A program made the position numbers and the translations under genes. DNA of 64,000 nt from Aplectana chamaeleonis (taxonomy: Eukaryota; Nematoda; Chromadorea; Rhabditida; Cosmocercidae): positions 62,001-126,000 of the forward strand of contig JAPDOI010000418.1 in NCBI GenBank assembly GCA_029168955.1, written 5' to 3'. Under the pieces are notes generated by a model. That model made no database searches, was not told the DNA's origin, and saw nothing but the letters and a program-made list of their open reading frames with translations. Below are positions 9,711-20,902 of the stretch, piece after piece. The first letter of the stretch is position 1; each line of letters starts with the position of its first letter.

Positions 9711-11130
9711 CGACAGCGGACGACTACAGGAAACAATAGATGATTCTAGTCAGGCTAGAGAGATAAAGACGAGGAAATTGGCAATCAAAATCACACAGGC
9801 ATAGTGATCGATAATAAAAAAAAACATGGAAAAAGTGTAGAGTAGTGTTCATAGGAGACAGCGGTTAGCGACAGTGAGCGACTATAGAAAAAAGCAAAAC
9901 GTTCATCAGCACGGCTCAGGAAACAGTAACAAATAAAAAAAGTATGTAGATAAAAATCCATACTTAGAGTCGGCGACATAGAGCGACAAATATGGCGAGA
10001 ATGAATGGTAGGACATACTAGCCATAGCGAGCGACAATGAGACACTAATGAGTGTACCATCCAACGACACATTACACAGAGTAACTGAATTATAGAGATA
10101 CATTGTGCGGGCCATTTAAGGCGACTATAGATAACATCCCGCGAAAGAATAGGTGGGCGACAGAAGGCGGCAGTCAGCAACAGGGAGCACAAAGTAGACG
10201 AATTGAGTCAAAAGCGCAGTGAGCAACTTTTGAAGAAGCCACAAGAAAAACTTCGAGTGATATGACCATTTTCAATTGAATTCTAGGCTCTTAAAGAAAA
10301 AAAGCACTATGTTCACAAAGAAGGCGTCAGCAAGCGACATTGGGCGGCAATGTCCAGTGAATTGAAGTATATAGTATACGAGTGATCAATCACTATGGGT
10401 GACGATGCTGGTCAAATAATGTGCCTATAACAGACAGCCGCAACGGCAGCGGAACTTGCAAGGCAATAACATGAGGTATGGCGCGACAGCGTGCGAAAGT
10501 AAGCGATAGTAAACGACAGTTGGCAACAGTTAGCGACGAATAGGCATTTCATGGTATGAGCATTCGCGCGATGAACGGGAAGATTTTGCAAACATCGGAC
10601 GATTGCAGCTGATATAGTAGATTACAAAAAAAAACCCCGAGGCGATAGGAGGCGGCAGTGAGCGACACTAGACGACAGCAGATTATAATTACGCCAATTG
10701 AAGTTGAACAAATATCTACTTGTAGTACCCAGCATCAGAAATACAGTTAGCATCACGGGACGCTGCACATCCTGACATTGAGCGATAGTGAGCGACAGTT
10801 GGCAACATTTAGCGATAAAGCAATATATGCAGACGCGCCCTTAGCCAGTTACGTTGATGAACACTTGAAGAATGCAAACCATATGGGAAAATAAATATAG
10901 TCGATCTGCCGCGACATAGGGCGACAGTGGGCGACAACAAGCAACACTGCGCCACAGTGCATAGTATAGTTTTACGAATGAATGACCATATGAAGCACAC
11001 AATAATGCAGGCGCGACGGTCAGTTTACGATCAGAGTAGTATTCTCGACATGAAGGTTGGCGATATCAAACGACAGTGACGACAATGAGCTACAGTCAGC
11101 GACAATGAGCGGCAGTTAGTGAAAAGGAGC
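9711..11130. repeat. Degenerate GCGACAGTGA-rich DNA
   Basis: Motifs such as GCGACAGTGAGCGAC, GGCGACAGTGGGCGAC and AGCGACAATGAGC recur dozens of times, often two or three in a row at ~10-bp spacing, separated by 30-100 bp of AT-rich DNA. Weaker copies continue to about 12400. It looks like a decayed decanucleotide array that has been broken up. No coding signal. Confidence 0.6.
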
Positions 11131-11165
11131 GTCATCGAAAGGGATTACAAATAATGTCTTCACAA

Positions 11166-11197
11166 GAATAAATAAATAAATAAATAAATAAATAAAA
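11166..11197. repeat. (AATA)n microsatellite
   Basis: About eight perfect tetranucleotide units. Confidence 0.9.
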
Positions 11198-11462
11198 GGA
11201 AAGAATTGAAAAAGTAGTCAGTAAATAGACGAAAGAATAAAAAAAATACAAATGAATGAATAATGGATAAAAAATGGCTGAATCAAAATAACGACTTTGG
11301 ACGCAGGAAAGTACAGAGGAAATACTATTACTTGGATTAAGCTCCGTTAAGCTCTAGTTAGCTGGCAGCCAGAGGAAAAATGAGCAGCAAAATAGGCATG
11401 ATGGCAGTGGCTCGACAGTAAGCAAGAGCATGTGACCGTCAGCGACATTAGAGGCCGTTTAT

Positions 11463-11732
11463 AGTTACGCCGCCGAGATGCGCGGCAAAGTGCATTTTTA
11501 TTATAACAATCGTGCCGTACTGCGTGATTATTTTCATGGGACGTTTGTACTTCTGCCGCTGGGCGGCACGGCACAGTGCAATACTACATTATTGATTAAG
11601 CGGCGCGGCACGATCAATATTATAGGATTGCACTTCGCCTCGCCGCTCGGCGACGGGAGTATAATTGGCCCTTCATAGCAATGCACCGAGCCGCGCCGCC
11701 CGACGGCGGGAGTGCGAACGACGCCTTGAGCA
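11463..11732. mobile_element. Fold-back cluster, CGTTTATA...ACGCCG family
   Basis: CCGTTTATAGTTACGCCGCC at the left faces GCCGCTCGGCGACGGGAGTATAA at about 11641-11663 in inverted form. At least one further terminus (ACGTTTGTACTTCTGCCGC) and a trailing CGACGGCGGGAGTGCG suggest nested or tandem copies. Shared with 12186-12324 and, more weakly, 37381-37480. Confidence 0.55.
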
Positions 11733-12185
11733 TCACTAGGCGACTATTACCGGCTTTACGCAATAATAAGTTGGACAGCGTGCGCAACAACTGATATATT
11801 GATTAATCAGTTAATCAATAAACAATCAAGTATATCAAGCAGACCTAATAGATAGAAAAATAATGGCGACAACGACAGTGACATAGAGCGATATCGAATA
11901 AGATCACAAATAATGCCTGCACGCGAAAAAAAAATGAATGAAACGAAATAAATGAAAAAGTAGTCAAAAAATGGATGAGTGAATAAATAGAGAATCAAGT
12001 AACAAAATAATAAATATATAGACTGAATCAAAATAAAGACTTTGGGCGTAAAGAAGTACAAAAGGATTACCGTTACTTGGATTAAGGCCCGTAAAGCTGT
12101 AGTCAGCTGTCAGTCAGATAAAAAAAATGCAACGAAATAGACATGATGGCAGAGGGGGACTGTGAGCGAGAGTATACGACCCTTA

Positions 12186-12324
12186 GCGACATTATGGGCC
12201 GTTTATACTTACGCCGCTCATGGGAACTGCGAAGTGCATTCCCACAATATCGATCGTGCCGTGCCGCGTGATCGTTAATACAGAAATGCACTGAGCCGCG
12301 CCACTTGGAGGCAGGAGTATAAAC
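12186..12324. mobile_element. Fold-back element, CGTTTATA...ACGCCG family, short copy
   Basis: CCGTTTATACTTACGCCGCT and the inverted GGAGTATAAAC bound about 140 bp with internal GAAGTGCATT and ATGCACTGAG arms and a GATCGTGCCGTGCCGCGTGATC centre (22-bp near-palindrome, described in parts: GATCGTGCCG, TGCCGCGTGATC). Confidence 0.55.
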
Positions 12325-12329
12325 AACCC

Positions 12330-13331
12330 TTGGCTCTAACAAACTCTAACAACTCTTCGGCAACTCTTGGCGACAGAAGGCGACAGTTACTGGCTTCAGG
12401 CGACCAATATTGATTAAACAGTTGATCAATAAACAATCAAATGTATCACGCAAACGAATTATAAAAAAAATATTGGCAACAATCTCTCTGATGAATACAG
12501 AATTTAATCCGGAGATTTATATGAGTAATCGTTCTCATGAAAGCAACCTGTTTGTAGGAACAGTACACGAAAATGGAAAAGTTGAGCCGTCAACACAGTT
12601 CGAATTCCACTCAGGACCATTCTGCTTGGATGGAATAGCCAGAAGTCCCATACTAAGAAAGGGTGGCTAATTTGTTGAAGGGAAAAGTTCCCATGCGGAA
12701 ATCGATCTGCAAAAAAAGGGTTAAATCTTTCATTTTTGCTGTACTGCGATCACACTTCAAAGCCACCTGAGGCCGGATTAATCATTGGGTTAGCCTCATA
12801 TTCGTCATCTTGGATTGGGTTTGATCTGTGCACGAACGCGCTAATCCTGGTACTAAACTTGACACAAATTCGCATACCCAGGGTTGACGCGGTGACGAAA
12901 CCTGTCTCCGACCAAAGTTCGAGTGAAACTCCAGAGGAGTAGCAGTCGGCGAAAAAAAAATTGGGCTCAAATCGATCTCGATCGAGGTGAAGTTGAATCA
13001 GCCGGTTAAACGGTGTCGCCGAAGCGATCAGCAGCAGCAGCTCGACGCGGTGTGTGAAATCACGGATGGTTGATGATTGCTGGTCCCCGCTGTTTGCTTT
13101 GGCAGGTTTCCAAGTGGCAGATCGCCGAGTCAGACGGGTGAAAAAGCAGGGTGAAAATAAACATTATCGCCGTGATACCGACCGATGCGCGTTTACCATC
13201 GCTGTCGGGAAGTCTCAGAGATCACTGAGATAACACCCAAAAACCCAAAAAATATCACCCAAAAAACGATTTTTGCCTCAAATTTAACGGTCATCGGCAT
13301 TCAGGAACAGAAAACAGGAAACTTAGAGAAA
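12330..13331. other. No convincing gene
   Basis: An 86-codon frame at 12410-12670 and a 68-codon frame at 12736-12942 look like chance. No domain, splice pattern or repeat supports them. Confidence 0.4.
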
Positions 13332-13333
13332 TA

Positions 13334-14556
13334 TTAGGGTGAGTCATAAGTTCTTGGAATTTTTCAAAAATTCATATTAATTCGCGCGCGAATAGATCAA
13401 ATGCCACTCGTGCGCGGTTGTTTGCTAGGTAGATCAAACCTCATTAATCAATACCTGCCAGCCCTCGAAACGCCATTTGTGGCTTAGTAAAATGTCGGAA
13501 AAAGAGCACGCTCGCGTACTGATTCTTCACTACTTCGAAAGAGGTTTCACAGCTGCTCAAACTGTTAAGGAAATAAGGGCCAACGAAGGAAGGTATCGAA
13601 TTGCTGCCAGTACTGTGTACAACTGGTATCAAAAGTTTCGCTCCGACAGCTGCTCTCTGAAGGACAAGCCGAGATGTGGAAGGCCACGAATTCAAGACCC
13701 CACGTTGGCGGCGAATGAGCTGGAGAAAAACCCGCACCTTCACAGCAGAGGTCTCGCCCAGCTTACAGGGAGTTCGCAGTCGACCGAAGTTCGCCAGCTA
13801 CGCAATATGGGACTGAGGTCGAAAAAGCCGTTCGTGATTCCTCACACTTTATCCGACACCGACAGGAATCGCAGGATGGCCATTTGTCAAGAACTACTGA
13901 AACGGCACCACAAAGGGAGTTCTTTTGGTCGCATCATTACATGTGATGAGAAATGGTGCTACTATAACAATCCTGACCTGTCTGTGCAATGGGTTAAGCC
14001 CTTTGAGTCGCCAGATCCTGTGCGACGTCGGGATATCCACGGAAAAAAAGAGTCTACTGACCGTTTTTTGGTCCACTGATGGAGTTGTGTTCTGGAAATT
14101 ACTTCCGCCAGGAAAGACTATAGATGCTCACTACGTCTGCCAAAAACTAGAGGAAATGGTCACCAACGCGGAGAAAAATGGACGAAAACGTGACCAGATC
14201 CTACTGTTCTGGGACAACTGCCGCCCACACATAGCGAAAAAACTCAAGAAAATTTGAAGGAGCTGCAGTTGGAAACTCTCCCTCATCCAGCCTACAGTCC
14301 AGATATTGCTCCATCGGACTACCATTTATTCAGAAGCCTCGAACACTGGTTGAGGGGAAAGCAGCACTTGAGGACCGAGTTGGACGCTTTTTTTGCATCG
14401 AAGCAGCGCTCATTCTACGACTACGGTATTCGAAGTCTCGCTCGTCGTTGGCAGAAAGTTGTTCGTTGTAATGGCTCTTACTTTGAATATATTTGTTACC
14501 TTGTGTTTAAGAAAAAAATAAAATAAAAAATTCCAAGAACTTATGACTCACCCTAA
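13334..14556 (+). mobile_element. Complete mariner element (1223 bp)
   Basis: Perfect ~31-bp terminal inverted repeats begin TTAGGGTGAGTCATAAGTTC. TA target-site duplications lie at 13332-13333 and 14557-14558. The single transposase gene fills the interior with about 160 bp of 5' leader and a short 3' tail. Intact ends and near-intact coding sequence point to a relatively young insertion. The layout resembles hookworm mariners, but a specific family name needs a database match. Confidence 0.95.
13492..14523 (+). pseudogene. Mariner transposase, two frameshifts
   Basis: This would cut and paste the surrounding element. I start it at the ATG at 13492 (MSEKEHARVL), which begins the family's N-terminal DNA-binding region. 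Two helix-turn-helix regions span residues ~1-110, joined by a GRPR linker (63-66). The DD34D triad is present: Asp at 13945 (TCDEKW), at 14213 (FWDNCRPH) and at 14317 (SPDIAPSDYH). The frame moves +1 near the A7 run at about 14042-14048 and returns by loss of one base in the A run at about 14235-14240. Allowing for that base, exactly 34 residues separate the second and third Asp, as the family requires. As written, the product is truncated. Both shifts are in A homopolymers, so assembly error is a real alternative. Confidence 0.9.
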
Positions 14557-14559
14557 TAT

Positions 14560-15307
14560 TTTCAGGGAACGGACTAGGTATCGCTTCAGATTGAGGGGTG
14601 GGTGCGAAGTCTGATTGACTGGTTTGGATGTTTCTCGTAGGGAAAGGGCAATAACAATAACACATGATAACAAACCTTCCACCTGATAGGGCTTATCGCA
14701 GCGTTTAGCATCACATGAAAACCTCTATTGAATCCGAAGAGAAAAAAAGAAAGTTGATTTCAGAGAAATACTGTTTTTTTCCAGCAGCAAAGCAATTATT
14801 GGGCAGGGAACTCAATCGATCGGATTGAATCATTCGAATATTTAAATCATCAGAGATTATGAATTTCGCGATAATTAGAATATGATATTGATTGAGGAGT
14901 TTGGAGTGCTTGCTTTTCAAATAAAAGATTCACCGTCAATTTCAACTCATGTAGGCATTTTTGTATAATCGGTTTATTTGAGAAAAAAACGAAAACTCGA
15001 TGTTTCGACTAATCGGTCAATATCGCGTGACTCTATGGTCTCCTTGTCGAGTTTAATCCAGTGAATGGACAAGGAGCGATCTGTTGGCGAGACCACCGCA
15101 CAGTGAGATTTCGATCGCGCGCGATGACCTACTGCCGCAACTCCGTCCATTCGCTAGACTAGATTGTCCAACGAGACCTTATTCGTTCGGAGACAGACGC
15201 TCAACCATTTCGAAGGTTGCTCGAGAGCAACTCAAAGATCCATATAAAATCAAATCAAATTCGAATAATCACCAAAATACTCATAATTATTACATATACC
15301 AGGTTGT
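14560..15307. other. No feature recognised
   Basis: A small inverted pair CTCCTTGTC/GACAAGGAG (about 15041-15077) is the only structure seen. Confidence 0.4.
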
Positions 15308-15312
15308 TCAAC

Positions 15313-16269
15313 ATGCGTAGAGTTGCAGAACAGTTTCCTGCGGATGTGATCCTAACACCATCAGGACACTCCCTTGTCGACCTGGAGTACGCCGACGACA
15401 TTGTGTTATTCGCTGAAAACAACGCAAAACTGCAAAGGTTTGTGAACCTCGTTTCGAAGTATGCCGCAGCCTATGGACGTCGTCTTCGTCCCGACAAATG
15501 CAAGCAGATGTGGGTCTCTCAGAGGCCTTCAACGGGAGTCTGTGTGGAAGGACAACGTATCGAACTGGTGGACGATTTCTGTTATTTGGGCTGTTTGCTC
15601 AAGAACGATGGTAGTTATGCAGCGGATATTCGACAACGATGTGCGAAAGCTACGTCTGCATTCAACTCTCTAACCAAGTGTTTGTGGTCTACCCCCATCG
15701 CGAAGGAAGTCAAGTTGCGCGTCTACCTATCCGCTATTCGCCCTATCATGATGTACGGATCGGAGACGTGGGCAGCACCGAAAACGCAGATGGAAAGGTT
15801 GGATTGCACGGAGAGGAAGCTTTTTAGGCGTTTGCTTGGATATTTCTGGCCGCGTTTATGCCATAACGAAGACCTTTACAAGGAAATCGACGCAGTACAT
15901 CAACGCTTGACACGAGGGAGGTGCCAGCATCTCCTAACGCCATCTCAAGCAGCAATGGAAAGTCGACTTCGACTGCTCGGGCATATACTAAGAAGAACGC
16001 CGGATCGTCTCGTACAACACGCTTTAAAAATGCTTCCAAATCCTGTCTGGAAACGGCCACCTGGGCGTAGACGAAAGTTCTGGACGGATGTGGTTAAAGA
16101 GGATTTAAAGTCACTCGGCATCGAAAGACAGTTCAGGCGCGATGTTTCGTTTCGCAGGAAATGGAATAGTGACAGCTGGATGGAATGTGTTCAAATTGTG
16201 GCTGAAGACCGTGAAAAATGGACACGGCTGACTACTAGGACGGCACACCTCGGTGAAGATGCGGAATGA
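15313..16269 (+). CDS. RTE-type non-LTR retrotransposon reverse transcriptase, C-terminal part
   Basis: Reverse transcriptase of an RTE-like LINE, which copies element RNA into DNA at a nicked target. The open frame extends back to 15217, but family-like sequence begins around the Met at 15313. It starts only ~25 residues before the catalytic box YADD (codons at 15388-15399), followed by FAENNAKLQ, GYRRLRPDKCKQMW-like and the thumb region (DDFCYLGCLL, KATSAFNSLTKCLW, IMMYGSETWA, RLLGYFWPR, RLLGHILRR, KRPPGRRRKFW). The endonuclease and first RT motifs are missing, the usual result of 5' truncation at insertion. The frame is uninterrupted to the stop at 16269, implying a young copy. A short tail repeat follows. 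Confidence 0.9.
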   Translation: MRRVAEQFPADVILTPSGHSLVDLEYADDIVLFAENNAKLQRFVNLVSKYAAAYGRRLRPDKCKQMWVSQRPSTGVCVEGQRIELVDDFCYLGCLLKNDGSYAADIRQRCAKATSAFNSLTKCLWSTPIAKEVKLRVYLSAIRPIMMYGSETWAAPKTQMERLDCTERKLFRRLLGYFWPRLCHNEDLYKEIDAVHQRLTRGRCQHLLTPSQAAMESRLRLLGHILRRTPDRLVQHALKMLPNPVWKRPPGRRRKFWTDVVKEDLKSLGIERQFRRDVSFRRKWNSDSWMECVQIVAEDREKWTRLTTRTAHLGEDAE

Positions 16270-16289
16270 CCGCGTCAGGCGAAAGCCAA

Positions 16290-16311
16290 CCGATTAAGTC
16301 AAGTAAGTCAA
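16290..16311 (+). repeat. RTE 3' tail repeat
   Basis: AAGTCAAGTAAGTCAA follows the RT stop, as expected for RTE elements, which end in short simple repeats instead of poly(A). Confidence 0.6.
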
Positions 16312-17109
16312 AATCAGTCTGAATTTTCTGCTGATTGTTTCTCAGGTCCGAAGAAACTTCTTCACGATGGCCGATGAACACGCCCGTCAGCCGCGTTGGC
16401 GACCAATCTCATTCGGACAATCTTTAGCAGATACTACTAGAATTTAACAATTCGTTTTTTTAGATTTTTCATTCGACTTTTTTATTGAATAGGTAGTTCG
16501 CAAGCTTCAATCAAATAGCTTCAATATTTGACTGTTCAGATTATTTGGTCATTTAAAACTGTCAAAAGGATAGAGTATTCGAGTATTTGGAATGATTATG
16601 TAATCGATTTTGTTCTATAAAAGACTAGTGAACATTATAAAAGAAAAATAAATAAAATAAAATATTGTTAGAAAATGAAATTCAAAATGGAAACAAAGAG
16701 AAGAAGAAAAAATGTAATTAAAAATTTCAAATTCTGACAACAACGCTTTGGTACATTCGACTTTTTAAACGTTACGCTTCGAAAAACCTGGACATTTTGA
16801 ATCGAATGAAGTCGCTTTTTTCACTCGTACATATTTTGTATTTGAATAATTCGAATTTATCAAAGTGTATTGAAAACTGATATAAAAAATAGTTTTTTGA
16901 GTGACTCAAGTCTATAATTTTCTAGGAAAAAGTGGAGCAAAACACTATTTTTCACAACAGTTTAGTTCGGAGAAGAATTCCAAGGTACCCCGAAAATTCT
17001 GCTTTTACAATAAGATTTTAATAACTAAAGTATCCTAAATCAAAAAATTATGTAAACAACGACGCTAACGGGCGATTGCTGATATGCCTACGCCGTTCTT
17101 GTGTGAATT
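16312..17109. other. AT-rich DNA, no feature
   Basis: Strongly AT-rich with many homopolymer A runs; no gene seen. Confidence 0.5.
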
Positions 17110-17202
17110 AGCTGAGGAATGCAGAACGGGGTGTCGGTAGTGTAATGGTAACACTCCTGTCCGGAGAGCGATGCGACGCGGGTTCGGTTCCTGCCTGACA
17201 CC
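17110..17202 (+). repeat. tRNA-like SINE head, copy 1
   Basis: 17131-17202 contains a consensus A box (TAGTGTAATGG, 17138-17148) and a B box with one change (GGTTCGGTTCC, 17181-17191). The acceptor ends (GTGTCGG/CTGACAC) pair over 7 bp with one wobble and the T arm is perfect. The D-arm hairpin is 5 bp instead of 4, and the anticodon arm does not form a proper stem. The 5' flank AGCTGAGGAATGCAGAAC is shared with 52346-52440. Together these fit a tRNA-derived SINE rather than a working tRNA. Confidence 0.6.
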
Positions 17203-17204
17203 TA

Positions 17205-18379
17205 AGTTGTAAACACTGTTCATTCAACCAACCAAAGAATCTCTGTGGTTCTCTGAAAAGCCCAAATTCCTTGATTTTTAGCAGAAAACCCGACTTCGTG
17301 TTGCAGCTGCTTTCCATCCTTGTCCCTTTCGTAGACGATATATCAAAAAATTTTCGTTTTTTTCTCATTTTTCGAAAATAACCTGACAAAAGGTTCCTGA
17401 AAAGTAGTTGCAGTTGTCTTATGTACATAGTTGTTCCTAGCAGCTCTATATAATTATAAAACTTCAGAACTTTTCTCACATTTCCAGCTGAGTTGTCGCC
17501 CTTCACATTAATGTGTCGAGGCTTATGAAACATTTACAAACGAGAGCGAAAGGGGACTCAATAATTTATAAGTCAACTTTTCATTCCATAAAATGCAACA
17601 AATGGATTAACCACGTTTTCCATTGATGAACCACAAAAACTTCTGCCGGAATCCAATAATAACTTGCACTTTAACCATAACTCGATTGGAACGCAATACA
17701 TTCCATATGAATGAACTTTTTATTCTGGCCTCATAGAACACGCACGCATTTTCAGCCATATTTTTCGCCCTGATAAGCTTTCATCAGAGACCGGACTCTT
17801 GAAACTCGAGGCGAACAACATTCAAAAACAGGAGAACATTCTAGCCTTGGATTAACACAGAGGTATGTAGTAGAATAGTAGCACCAAAACAGCACCCACG
17901 TCACTAGAACCACACTGAAAATCGATACTCCCGGAAGTTAAGAGAGTATAAAATGACGAGGGTGAGCATTTATCATCATGCCATCCTCGATGGGATGCAC
18001 TATAAAACCACTGGGACGTAGCATCTGCACTAAGGCGCACGTGTTGATGCCGCCGGAAGACAAGCCACCACCACAAACCTAATTGCCGTAGATAACACCG
18101 TTAGTACGTCTATCAAATATTGCTGGCTGGCGGTGCATTAGAGTGCTTCCATGTGGAATGTGGCATGTTTTCCTGGCCAGAATTCAGCACAGCATTGTAA
18201 ATTGTGGCCAGAAATGGGGAAAATTTGCATGGGCACATGCTGACCTAGAGCTGACCTGATCTGGAGCAGGATTCATCTGGTGGTTCGGCTCCCATTGTCA
18301 ATTAAGTGGACTTTCAAGCCACTAGGGTCAGGCATGACCACTCCATTATCATCCCGAACGCGGGTAACACTACTGCTGA
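17205..18379. other. No gene recognised
   Basis: A 141-codon minus frame at 17108-17533 crosses the tRNA-like element and is judged accidental. Nothing else was identified. Confidence 0.4.
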
Positions 18380-18607
18380 AGTCTGTCCGAATGGGACTGG
18401 CCGCCGACGCGGTCGGCGAGCGGGTGGAGCAGCCGTCGCAAAGGCACTAGCTTGGATGAGTCTGTCCATGGCTGCAAACACATGGGAATATTGTTCACTA
18501 TCCGTCAAATATTCCTACTAATCGATTTTCAAGTTCGAAAAATGCTTTCGCGACAGCAGTTCGACATGCACGCCGACCGCGTGGCCGGATAGTTTCTCTT
18601 GGACTGA
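18380..18607. mobile_element. Fold-back MITE, CCGCCCACGCGG family, copy 2 (228 bp)
   Basis: Left end AGTCTGTCCGAATGGGACTG, then GCCGCCGACGCGGTCGG; right end inverted (CCGACCGCGTGGCCGGATAG). It is a short internal-deletion relative of 2481-3173. Confidence 0.65.
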
Positions 18608-19137
18608 CACTACTTCAGAGCGACTTCCGGACCGCATCCCTCACGCAAGGAAAAAGGTTTACAAAGTAGATCACGACAAGGTATGAAAGCGAACCCAAAC
18701 TCCGGAAAAGGCCTCAAAATGCGCGAAAATTGGAAGTTACCGTCAGAATAAAATTTTTTCTAATATTTGCCGAGCCGATTCGAGATCTCAAAATCTCCAA
18801 CTCCCGCGAGTTCGACGGCATTTTGAGAAAAACCGCCCAATCATTAGCCATGACACTGTATAGACAAATTGAGGTTTTTGATAGGGTTCTGATACATATA
18901 CTATGCAAATTATCGGATCATAGACTTTTCAAATGAGTCGGAAATCAAACTTTTCTGAATGATCGACTTCGACTTCTCGAATTATCCGAGAATAGATTTT
19001 TTTCGGGATCGACTTCCCGAGTGAGTAAAAAATCACGTTTCTCTGGTAATCGACTTTTCCCAATAAGCCAAAAACCGCCCTTTTTCGAATGATCTACTTT
19101 TTGATTCATCCGCGATTTCAACTCTTCGATTAATCGG
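18608..19137. other. No feature recognised
   Basis: Contains several ATCGACTT/CCCGA-type short repeats (18950-19100) without clear unit structure. Confidence 0.35.
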
Positions 19138-19574
19138 CTTCTCGTGGCTCTCATAAGCAGAACGTCGTCGAAAAACGGGAAGAAAAGCTACCCAGAAGCC
19201 GCAAAACGGCTTAGAAAAGTGGGCAAACCCCGCCGCTGTGGGCAAGTCCCGCCCCTTTCCGCCCCTCGACGTAAACAAAGGAACAATCGAAATCGTGAGT
19301 TGAGCGATGGTTTCCGATCGATAGCCCCGTTCTTCCCTTCATTCTCAACTTCTCTCTTTACTCAGGTCAGCTCGCATACATTGGCTCCAAGAGACAGAAG
19401 TTACAAGCCTCGGACAACTCGTCCACCATTTTCCCTAGCTCAATTTTTGAGGGACCATAACTCCATTCCCAGAAGGTATTGTACGATTCCAGAAGCATCA
19501 TTGGAATCAGAATGGGACCGGTTTCAAGATAGGCAAAAAAAAAGAAAATCGATTTTTATCGCGAACAGTGCCTT
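19138..19574 (+). mobile_element. TTAA-type element, truncated copy
   Basis: Aligns with 47563-47993 over about 430 bp (for example AAGCTACCC, GGCAAACCCCGCC, GTCAGCTCGCATACATTG, TTTATCGCGAACAGTGCCTT). The left terminus is missing. The right terminus is interrupted by the nested fold-back at 19575-19962. A 256-codon frame across it is not a gene. Confidence 0.75.
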
Positions 19575-19962
19575 CTCAGGCAAACTGGGGCGTCTACAAC
19601 AGGTTGATAAGTTGTCATCTCATAAGCCGCTCCCTGTTGACAAGTCAAATCGCGCGTATTGTCAGCCCGAGACCTGCCTGTTGCCCAGCGACGTCCGCCT
19701 CTTTTCGGGCTGTTGGCAACTCGATGTGTCGCATTTAGCGGCCTATTCAGCAGCAGTTCATATACACAGGACTGTTTCATCTAGCTTGGGAACTACTTTG
19801 CACCGAAACGCGTCGCGGTCGGCACACCGACACGCGTCGCAACAGCTCGACATCGACCGGAGCATAACTCGCGGCCACGGCCCCGCCGAATATCGGCGCT
19901 TTGGCCAGCGGTGACTCATGATGGGCGGATCAACCTGTTGTCGACGCCCCAATTTGCCAGAG
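19575..19962. mobile_element. Nested fold-back MITE, GGCAAACTGGGGCGTC family
   Basis: Ends CTCAGGCAAACTGGGGCGTC and, inverted, CTCTGGCAAATTGGGGCGTC, each continuing into ACAACAGGTTGAT. It sits in the last few bases of the TTAA-type element, whose homologous copy at 47993 lacks the insertion, giving an approximate empty site. Confidence 0.7.
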
Positions 19963-19964
19963 TT

Positions 19965-20902
19965 TGAATCGGATGAGGATTCGATCATTCAGACCCAGGC
20001 ATGTATAATATATATGCACCGGCTGCGGTTAGTAGCCGACGCCACCCTTCCATAGCGAAACGTCGATTCCAATGAGGTTATTATTAGCTTGGCACTTGCA
20101 TGCATAGGTAATGCGCAAGCGTTTCCATAATTTCAAACAGAATTTCGCATCAGCTCGTTGAAAAAAAAGGACCTATTTTCTTTTTTCTGATGGCCAGGTC
20201 TACTTTCTCATGTGGATAGCACAACAACTGTTTTTATCGCGAACCCTACCTTTGAATCAAACTTGCATGTTTGGCATCTTGGAACTAAAAAGTGAGACGC
20301 GATTCTTTCTATGTATTCACAAATGACCTTGAAGTGTACCTACACATAGAATGAGAGCTGAGATATCTGATCTTGAGGACTTATCCAGGAAAACCTCAGA
20401 TTTTTGGTCTTGGAAAGAGCAAGACGATCCCAATTTCCGATAGCAGATTAACACTACAGGCAAGCTAAAATGTGTCACCACTTCCGCCTTACCCTGGTTT
20501 GTCTTTTTTGTAGCTTACTGAATTGTCAAAAAAACGTCCTATCTATACTTTGATGGTATTCCACAACCCCTGACTTTTTTCAACTGTGGAAGTCAACGTT
20601 TAAAAACGCGTAGTCGAGTGTAGATGTGTTCAGGCTCGTAGTGTTAGCGCAGTGTAACTTCGCTATACGCCTGGAAGCTCAAATCAGGCGAAAAAAAAAT
20701 ACAAAAGAAACACTGAACAAAACAAAAAACCGTCGAATACATGAAAAAAAAACAGACTGATGACTTCCGGTGAGCTTTTCGGTATCAAAAACTCTCACAA
20801 GTCTTGCTTGTAGCTGATTGAACCAGAGTCACCTGAAAAGTTGCAGATATTGGAAAATTCACCAACTACATACCATAAACATACTGCGTTTATAACGAAC
20901 TG
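19965..20902. other. No feature recognised
   Basis: No gene or repeat seen. Confidence 0.4.

Noticed and set aside
17131..17202. Functional tRNA gene
   Set aside because: Acceptor and T arms pair, but the D hairpin is too long and the anticodon arm does not form. A second copy with shared flank indicates a repeat.
17108..17533. 141-codon minus frame
   Set aside because: Includes the tRNA-like repeat in antisense; no domain.
17770..17800. Hammerhead-like CTGATGA...GCGAAA on the minus strand
   Set aside because: Stem II would be about 2 bp and no cleavage triplet or stem I is visible.
19144..19914. 256-codon plus frame
   Set aside because: Runs across a TTAA-type element and a nested fold-back. 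The homologous DNA at 47.5 kb does not keep the frame.
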